Source of the DNA: CBFDBF01 sp050291465
GTDB lineage: Bacteria; Pseudomonadota; Gammaproteobacteria; Chromatiales; Chromatiaceae
Length of the DNA: 64,000 bases
Assembly: GCA_050291465.1 (NCBI GenBank)
Contig: JBNKJV010000015.1
Span: 18,587 to 82,586 of the forward strand
Direction of reading: 5' to 3'
The notes under the pieces are model-generated. The model saw only the letters and a program-made list of their open reading frames with translations, did not search any database and was not told where the DNA came from. The first letter of the stretch is position 1. Each line of letters begins with the position of its first letter. Positions 59,567 to 64,000 of this stretch are shown piece after piece. Made by a program: the position numbers and the translations under genes.

Positions 59567-60409
59567 GTGTTGCAGCAGGCCTGGCCCGCACCCGCCAAAC
59601 TTAACCTGATGCTGCGAGTGGTGGGTCGGCGGCCGGACGGCTATCACTTGCTGCAAACCGTGTTTCAGTTTCTGGATCGCTGGGACGAGATTCGATTCCG
59701 GGTGCGCGAGGACGGAGTGATTTCCCGGACCTTTGACCTGAGCGGGGTGCCGGAAGAGCAGGACCTCGCCTGTCGCGCGGCCCGACTGCTGCAGGGGGCC
59801 GGAGGCACGTCCTTGGGGGCCGAGATCGAACTCCGCAAACGGCTTCCCATGGGGGCCGGGCTCGGCGGCGGAAGTTCCGATGCGGCCACGGTGCTGGTGG
59901 CGCTTAATCGGATCTGGGGGACGGGGCTTTCCACCGACCGGCTGGCACAGCTCGGTCTGCAGCTGGGTGCGGATGTGCCGGTGTTCGTGCGCGGCTCTGC
60001 CGCGTGGGCGGAGGGGGTCGGAGAGAAGCTCACCCCTCTGGAGCTTCCCGAACAGTGGTACCTGGTTGTGATACCGGATTGTCACGTCTCCACTGCCGCG
60101 ATCTTTTCCGACCCCCGATTGACACGTGACTCACCGCGGATCACAATAGCCGACTTCTTTTCCGGCAGCCGAGGGAATGACTGCCTGCCCGTAGTTATCC
60201 GACGCCACCCGGAGGTTGCGGAAGCCCACCGATGGTTGGAGCGTTTTGCAGAATCAGGGCTAAGTGGGACCGGCGCTGCCGTATTTGCGGTCTTTTCGGA
60301 CCGGGATGCGGCCAGGGAGGTGCTGGACCGGTTGCCGGCCCATTTTTCCGGATTTGTGGCACGGGGGCTGAATCGGTCGCCTCTGTTCGACCGGTTGGAC
60401 GCCGGATAG
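59567..60409 (+). CDS. ispE: 4-diphosphocytidyl-2-C-methyl-D-erythritol kinase
   Basis: IspE phosphorylates CDP-methylerythritol in the MEP isoprenoid pathway. The 280-residue GHMP kinase starts at GTG 9 nt after the TPR gene and begins with WPAPAKLNLMLRVVGRRPDG. DGYHLLQTVFQFLDRWDEIR follows, then the ATP-binding LPMGAGLGGGSSDAATVLVA near residue 94 and GADVPVFVRGSAAWAEGVGE near residue 137. ESGLSGTGAAVFAVFSD is near residue 228. Length is standard. Confidence 0.97.
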   Translation: MLQQAWPAPAKLNLMLRVVGRRPDGYHLLQTVFQFLDRWDEIRFRVREDGVISRTFDLSGVPEEQDLACRAARLLQGAGGTSLGAEIELRKRLPMGAGLGGGSSDAATVLVALNRIWGTGLSTDRLAQLGLQLGADVPVFVRGSAAWAEGVGEKLTPLELPEQWYLVVIPDCHVSTAAIFSDPRLTRDSPRITIADFFSGSRGNDCLPVVIRRHPEVAEAHRWLERFAESGLSGTGAAVFAVFSDRDAAREVLDRLPAHFSGFVARGLNRSPLFDRLDAG

Positions 60410-60476
60410 CCGGGGCGGACCGCCCGGAGCAGTCCTGGCGCCCGAACAGGCGCGACAGGGGGGCGAGTGACATATT

Positions 60477-60551
60477 TGGGGCGTCGCCAAGCGGTAAGGC
60501 ACAGGGTTTTGATCCCTGCATACCCAGGTTCGAATCCTGGCGCCCCAGCCA
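60477..60551 (+). tRNA. tRNA-Gln (anticodon TTG)
   Basis: The 75-nt gene, including encoded GCCA, folds fully. The acceptor TGGGGCG pairs with CGCCCCA, the anticodon stem CAGGG/CCCTG closes a loop TTTTGAT with anticodon TTG, and the T arm has CCAGG-TTCGAAT-CCTGG. It lies after ispE and before prs, a conserved position. Confidence 0.97.
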
Positions 60552-60607
60552 AATGCGGTGCTGGATCCGGGGTAGGCATTTTGAGCCATCCCTGGCGTTA
60601 GGGTCCT

Positions 60608-60679
60608 GGCTGACATCCCTGTCAGCCGTTCGCAGGGCTGCGTTGGTCCGCGGGATTTATGCCCTGCGGGTACCAACGG
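60608..60679 (+). other. Highly structured non-coding segment between tRNA-Gln and prs
   Basis: A perfect 8-bp hairpin (GGCTGACA-TCCC-TGTCAGCC, 60608-60627) is followed by two interleaved perfect 7-bp inverted repeats: GCAGGGC (60632-60638) with GCCCTGC (60661-60667), and CGTTGGT (60641-60647) with ACCAACG (60672-60678). Interleaving allows two alternative hairpins or a pseudoknot-like fold. I see no open frame, no U-run terminator and no known RNA family. It may be a structured RNA or a relic of the neighbouring tRNA duplication. Confidence 0.4.
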
Positions 60680-60690
60680 TCCCTGCTCAC

Positions 60691-60727
60691 CCTGGCGCCC
60701 CAGCCAAATGCGGTGCTGGATCCGGGG
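60691..60727 (+). repeat. Duplicated 3' end of tRNA-Gln plus downstream sequence (tRNA remnant)
   Basis: These 37 nt are identical to 60536-60572, which covers the last 16 nt of tRNA-Gln and the 21 nt after it. The offset is 155 nt. Similarity continues imperfectly for about 45 nt more, sharing TCCCTGG and TAGGGTCC. TCCCTGC just before the second copy resembles the tRNA anticodon-stem region. It looks like a decayed tandem copy of tRNA-Gln. Confidence 0.65.
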
Positions 60728-60813
60728 CGGAGCTTTAAGTCGTCCCTGGCCGTAGGGTCCAGGTCGATATCCTTTAATAGTATGATGAGTCAAAGAAATT
60801 GAGGGAGTCAGAA

Positions 60814-61767
60814 GTGCCTTCCAGTACCATGATGCTCTTTTCGGGTAACTCCAATCCCGAGCTCGTGTCGGAAATCGCCGCCCATCTGCGGTTGCCGCTG
60901 GGTAAGGCCGTAGTTGGGCAGTTCAGCGACGGCGAAGTGATGGCGGAGATTCAGGAGAATGTCCGGGGGCGGGACGTGTATGTGGTGCAGTCCACATCCC
61001 AGCCCACCAACGACAATCTGATGGAGCTGCTGGTGCTGATCGATGCCCTGCGTTGGGCCTCGGCCAGGCAGGTAACCGCGGTGATCCCCTATTTCGGATA
61101 TGCGCGCCAGGACCGGCGACCGCGTTCCGCCAGGGTGCCGATAACGGCGCGGCTGGTGGCGAAGCAGATCGGTGCGGCGGGCGCGGACCGGGTATTGACC
61201 GTCGACCTGCATGCGGACCAGATTCAGGGGTTCTTCGATATCCCGGTGGACAACGTATACGCCCTGCCGATCCTGTTGGGCGACGTCTGGCGTCAAAAGT
61301 ATCCGCACCTTATGGTGGTATCCCCCGATGTGGGCGGCGTAGTGCGGGCCCGGGCGCTGGCCAAACAACTGGATGACGCGGATCTGGCCATCATCGACAA
61401 ACGGCGCCCGCGGGCCAACGAATCACAGGTGATGAACATCATCGGCGATGTGGAAGGCAGGACCTGTGTGCTGATTGACGACATGGTGGATACGGCGGGA
61501 ACGCTTTGCAAAGCGGCTTTCGCCTTGAAGGAGGCCGGAGCGGAACGGGTGGTGGCTTACTGTACGCATCCGGTGCTTTCCGGACCGGCGGTATCCAATA
61601 TCTCCGCTTCGGTACTGGATGAGCTGGTGGTGTCCAACACCATACAGCTGCGTCCGGAAGCGAAGGAGTGCGGCAAGATCAGACAGATCAGTGTTGCGGA
61701 GCTGTTGGCGGAAACCGTGCGCCGTATCGCCACTGACGAATCGGTCAGTTCCCTGTTTATGGACTGA
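60814..61767 (+). CDS. prs: Ribose-phosphate pyrophosphokinase
   Basis: Prs makes PRPP from ribose-5-phosphate and ATP, supplying nucleotide (including PurD/PurH), histidine and tryptophan synthesis. The 317-residue protein starts at GTG with GAGGGAG about 8 nt upstream; a TTG five codons earlier is less likely. Motifs: MMLFSGNSNPELVSEIAAHL, YFGYARQDRRPRSARVPITA near residue 94, LTVDLHADQIQGFFDIPVDN near residue 128, and the PRPP loop CVLIDDMVDTAGTLCKAAFA near residue 215. Length is standard. Confidence 0.98.
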   Translation: MPSSTMMLFSGNSNPELVSEIAAHLRLPLGKAVVGQFSDGEVMAEIQENVRGRDVYVVQSTSQPTNDNLMELLVLIDALRWASARQVTAVIPYFGYARQDRRPRSARVPITARLVAKQIGAAGADRVLTVDLHADQIQGFFDIPVDNVYALPILLGDVWRQKYPHLMVVSPDVGGVVRARALAKQLDDADLAIIDKRRPRANESQVMNIIGDVEGRTCVLIDDMVDTAGTLCKAAFALKEAGAERVVAYCTHPVLSGPAVSNISASVLDELVVSNTIQLRPEAKECGKIRQISVAELLAETVRRIATDESVSSLFMD

Positions 61768-61786
61768 TACGGAATTTTTTATACCG

Positions 61787-61818
61787 CCGCTGTTCTGGTC
61801 GCGGAACAGCGGTTTTTT
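61787..61818 (+). terminator. Rho-independent terminator after prs
   Basis: A 9-bp stem CCGCTGTTC / GAACAGCGG with an 8-nt loop is followed by TTTTTT, 19 nt after the prs stop. Being directly before rplY it may act as a partial terminator or attenuator. Confidence 0.85.
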
Positions 61819-61845
61819 CAACCTGAGAATGATTTGGAGAAAATC

Positions 61846-62496
61846 ATGAGTGATACATTTGCCATTAACGCGCAGCCGCGCAGCGATGAGGGGAAGGGTG
61901 CGAGCCGCCGCCTTCGTCGCCAGGGGCTGGTTCCCGGGATCGTCTACGGTGGTGCCAAAAAGCCGGAGATGATCTCCCTGGAGCACAACGAACTGGCGCA
62001 GCATCTGGAGCAGGAGGCTTTCTACTCCCATATCCTGACCCTGAACATCGGGGACAAGGGCCAGGAGGTGATCCTCAAGGATCTTCAGCGGCATCCGGCC
62101 AAACCGTTTGTCCTGCACGTGGATTTCCAGCGGGTCAGCGCCAAGAAGAAGATCAAGACCCACGTGCCGATCCACTTCGTGGGTGAGAGCGTGGCACCCG
62201 GCATCAAGTCGGGCGGGGCCGCCTCCCACCACGTCACCGATGTGGAAATCATCTGCCTTCCGAAGGATCTCCCGGAGTATATAGAGGTCGACATGTCCGG
62301 TATGGACGTGGGTGACGCCGTGCACCTGTCCGAACTCACGTTACCCGCGGGTGTGGAGATTCCGGCTCTGGCCCAGGGTCCTGAACAGGATCTGGTGGTG
62401 GTGAATATTCACTCGGGTCACGGTGCCATGGAGGTTGAGGAAGGCGCCGAAGAGGGCGAAGCCGAGTTGGGCGGCGAACCTGAAAGCACAGAGTAA
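61846..62496 (+). CDS. rplY: 50S ribosomal protein L25 / general stress protein Ctc
   Basis: L25 binds 5S rRNA in the large subunit. The 216-residue protein is the long CTC form: an N-terminal 5S-binding domain (FAINAQPRSDEGKGASRRLR, GLVPGIVYGGAKKPEMISLE) and a C-terminal TL5-like beta domain (DVEIICLPKDLPEYIEVDMS, VHLSELTLPAGVEIPALAQG). It ends in an acidic tail (EEGAEEGEAELGGEPESTE). The ATG at 61846 has TTGGAGA upstream. It sits between prs and pth as usual. Confidence 0.96.
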   Translation: MSDTFAINAQPRSDEGKGASRRLRRQGLVPGIVYGGAKKPEMISLEHNELAQHLEQEAFYSHILTLNIGDKGQEVILKDLQRHPAKPFVLHVDFQRVSAKKKIKTHVPIHFVGESVAPGIKSGGAASHHVTDVEIICLPKDLPEYIEVDMSGMDVGDAVHLSELTLPAGVEIPALAQGPEQDLVVVNIHSGHGAMEVEEGAEEGEAELGGEPESTE

Positions 62497-62553
62497 CCGG
62501 CCCGATTCCGGTTACGGGGCCGGGATACGGCAGAGGGTCTGTCTGTATCCCGG
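62493..62553 (+). other. Two consecutive perfect hairpins between rplY and pth
   Basis: GTAACCGG-cccgatt-CCGGTTAC (62493-62515) is an 8-bp hairpin that includes the rplY stop codon. CCGGGATAC and GTATCCCGG (62520-62553) form a 9-bp stem 4 nt later. Neither has a U-run. They may slow or stabilise the rplY-pth message. Confidence 0.45.
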
Positions 62554-62569
62554 TCGTTAACAAGCCGCA

Positions 62570-63163
62570 ATGTCAAACCCTATCCGTCTTGTGGTCGGTC
62601 TGGGCAATCCCGGTCCGGAGTACCAGGAGACCCGGCATAATGCCGGTTTCTGGTTCGTGGATCTGATTGCCCGCCGTCACAACGGCCAGTTTAAAAAAGA
62701 ATCCAAGTTCTTCGGTGATGCCTGCCGGGTTACGGTAGGTGGCGGAGAGTGCTGGTTATTGAAACCGGCCACTTTCATGAACCGTAGCGGCCAATCCGTA
62801 TCCAGCCTGGCCCGTTATTTCAAGATCCCCCTGGATCAGGTGCTGGTGGCCCATGATGAGCTGGATCTGCCGGCGGGTTCGGTGCGGCTGAAGCAGGGCG
62901 GCGGTGCGGCGGGGCACAACGGTCTGCGGGATATCGTCAGTGCCATGGATGGATCCGATTTCTGGCGTTTGCGGATCGGCATCAATCACCCGGGCGACAG
63001 CAGCCAGGTGGTGGACTATGTCCTGAAGAATCCCTCCCGGGAAGACGCCTCGGCGATCCTTTCGGCTCTTGAGGCGGCGGCGGACGCCTTTCCGGAAATT
63101 GTCCGGGGGGAATACCAGCGGGTTATGAACCGTTTGCACCAGAAGCCGGGCGATAGCGAATAG
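62570..63163 (+). CDS. pth: Peptidyl-tRNA hydrolase
   Basis: Pth frees tRNA from stalled peptidyl-tRNA. The 197-residue protein begins with IRLVVGLGNPGPEYQETRHN, with the catalytic histidine in RHNAG near residue 24. It shows WLLKPATFMNRSGQSVSSLA near residue 61, the VAHDELDLPAGSVRLKQGGG segment near residue 93, GAAGHNGLRDIV, and LRIGINHPGD near residue 133. Length is standard. In many relatives ychF follows; here the next genes are tRNAs. Confidence 0.98.
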   Translation: MSNPIRLVVGLGNPGPEYQETRHNAGFWFVDLIARRHNGQFKKESKFFGDACRVTVGGGECWLLKPATFMNRSGQSVSSLARYFKIPLDQVLVAHDELDLPAGSVRLKQGGGAAGHNGLRDIVSAMDGSDFWRLRIGINHPGDSSQVVDYVLKNPSREDASAILSALEAAADAFPEIVRGEYQRVMNRLHQKPGDSE

Positions 63164-63241
63164 CTTTCCATCGGGGCTTTCCGGTTCCCATGACCGGGTC
63201 CTGCACGGGCCCTGAAGACCGCAGAAAACCGTGTTTCGCTG

Positions 63242-63270
63242 TTGACACGGGATATCCGGTGGATGAGAAT
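63242..63270 (+). promoter_or_regulatory. Promoter of the tRNA-Tyr-Gly-Thr-tuf operon
   Basis: A perfect TTGACA (63242-63247), a 17-nt spacer and GAGAAT (63265-63270) are followed by a GC-rich discriminator (AGCGGGC). This is the pattern of stable-RNA promoters under stringent control. tRNA-Tyr begins 16 nt after the -10 box. Confidence 0.75.
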
Positions 63271-63285
63271 AGCGGGCTTGATTTC

Positions 63286-63370
63286 GGAGGGGTTCCCGAG
63301 TGGCCAAAGGGATCAGACTGTAAATCTGACGGCTCCGCCTTCGGAGGTTCGAATCCTCCCCCCTCCACCA
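63286..63370 (+). tRNA. tRNA-Tyr (anticodon GTA)
   Basis: This class II tRNA of 85 nt including CCA has GGAGGGG pairing with CCCCTCC, anticodon stem CAGA/TCTG around CTGTAAA (anticodon GTA), a long variable arm (CGGCTCCGCCTTCG) and a normal T arm. It is first of three tRNAs ahead of tuf. Confidence 0.97.
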
Positions 63371-63485
63371 GTAAGGTGGATATCACCTCCAGCGGCTTGC
63401 GGGGAGGATGAGTACCGCTGGCGGTTCGCCGTGGTTACCGGGTGTGATCGCGAAGCGGCGCGGTGGGTAATAGGACTGGATCAGC

Positions 63486-63559
<74 letters not shown>

Positions 63560-63597
63560 GTAATACAGGGCTCTGGTGTTCAGGCCCTAGGGTTTAG

Positions 63598-63673
63598 GCC
63601 CATGTAGCTCAGTCGGTAGAGCACACCCTTGGTAAGGGTGAGGTCAGCAGTTCAAATCTGCTCATGGGCTCCA
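63598..63673 (+). tRNA. tRNA-Thr (anticodon GGT)
   Basis: The 76-nt gene has GCCCATG pairing with CATGGGC, anticodon stem ACCCT/AGGGT around TGGTA with anticodon GGT, T arm AGCAG-TTCAAAT-CTGCT, and encoded CCA. It is last before tuf, as in the E. coli thrT-tufB arrangement. Confidence 0.97.
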
Positions 63674-63688
63674 GTTTGTTTGGGGTGG

Positions 63689-63706
63689 CGTGCGGAAAAG
63701 CGCACG
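63689..63706 (+). other. Hairpin between tRNA-Thr and tuf
   Basis: CGTGCG and CGCACG form a 6-bp stem around GAAAAG, 15 nt after tRNA-Thr and 55 nt before tuf. There is no U-run immediately after it. It is likely part of the processed tuf leader rather than a terminator. Confidence 0.4.
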
Positions 63707-63761
63707 AATTTGTCTTTATATAGTTATTTTTTAATTTAAAAGTCTTTCGGAGATAAAACCG

Positions 63762-64000
63762 ATGTCCAAGGAAAAATTCGAACGCACAAAGCCGCATGTA
63801 AATGTGGGAACGATTGGTCACGTTGACCATGGTAAGACGACGCTGACGGCGGCGATCACGAAGGTGATGTCGGATACGCACGGCGGCGAGGTCAAGGCCT
63901 TTGATCAGATCGACAACGCCCCGGAAGAGCGCGAGCGTGGTATTACCATTGCGACGGCGCACGTGGAATACGAGTCGGCGGTGCGTCACTACGCGCACGT
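63762..64000 (+). CDS. tuf: Elongation factor Tu (N-terminal part; runs off the window)
   Basis: EF-Tu delivers aminoacyl-tRNA to the ribosome. The visible 79 residues begin MSKEKFERTKPHVNVGTIGH and contain the P-loop GHVDHGKTTLTAAI and the switch I region DNAPEERERGITIATAHVEY. The frame is open to the right edge. TTTCGGAG lies about 8-15 nt before the ATG. The upstream tRNA-Tyr, -Gly and -Thr genes identify this as the tufB-type locus. Confidence 0.97.
   Translation, partial: MSKEKFERTKPHVNVGTIGHVDHGKTTLTAAITKVMSDTHGGEVKAFDQIDNAPEERERGITIATAHVEYESAVRHYAH

Overview
The window is a 64 kb stretch of chromosome from a gammaproteobacterium. Conserved gammaproteobacterial blocks run almost edge to edge: lptD-surA-pdxA, fis-dusB, accBC-aroQ, mreBCD-mrdA-rodA-mltB-rlpA-dacA, hemA-prfA-prmC, ispE-tRNA-Gln-prs-rplY-pth and tRNA-Tyr-Gly-Thr-tuf. 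GatCAB, DUF3426, fxsA, a dsbD/tlpA pair and dispersed GCAAAG-type palindromic repeats suggest a Chromatiales-like or related, possibly sulfur-oxidising lineage. That placement is inference, since no rRNA gene is present. I see no transposase, integrase, prophage, CRISPR array or recognisable defence system.

Layout. 1-9.8 kb: tail of a SYLF-like protein, a DUF255 thioredoxin-domain protein, a small XRE regulator with a candidate operator, lgt-thyA, an AsmA-like protein, folA plus an unrecognised gene, apaH, a YjdF-like membrane protein and an ankyrin protein. 9.8-16 kb: pdxA, surA and lptD (outer-membrane biogenesis), with divergent amgK. 16-28.5 kb, almost all on the minus strand: cutA, dsbD, tlpA, aroQ, accB, accC, prmA, a DUF3426 protein, dusB, fis, purH, purD. 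28.6-41.6 kb: fxsA, a YdcF-like protein, lipA, lipB, DUF493, a D-amino-acid transaminase, dacA, rlpA, mltB, rodA, mrdA, mreD, mreC and mreB, which together form the cell-elongation machinery and the lipoylation pathway. 41.7-48.7 kb: gatCAB, a cytochrome b561, a diguanylate cyclase, an RsmC-like methyltransferase and moeB. 49-54 kb: gltA-sdhCDAB-sdhE and a rubredoxin (TCA cycle and respiratory entry). 54-64 kb: prmC, prfA, hemA, a TPR lipoprotein, ispE, tRNA-Gln, prs, rplY, pth, three tRNAs and the start of tuf.

The genes are housekeeping, so the interest lies in how conserved blocks have been remodelled and in the non-coding DNA. rsmA and apaG are missing from the surA-pdxA-apaH block, murU is missing beside amgK, and lolB is missing between hemA and ispE. 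moeB is separated from prmC by an oppositely oriented gltA-sdh-rubredoxin block. Two families of dispersed short-period repeats lie only between genes: GCAAAG-word imperfect palindromes at six loci, some inside normally compact operons, and strictly 7-bp-period AGTT/CAGT repeats at three loci. Between tRNA-Gln and prs there is a decayed duplication of the tRNA 3' end plus a strongly structured segment, which is the best candidate here for an undescribed element. mreC appears to start at an AUU codon.

All calls come from reading the sequence and translations, with no database search. Functional names rest on motif and family recognition.
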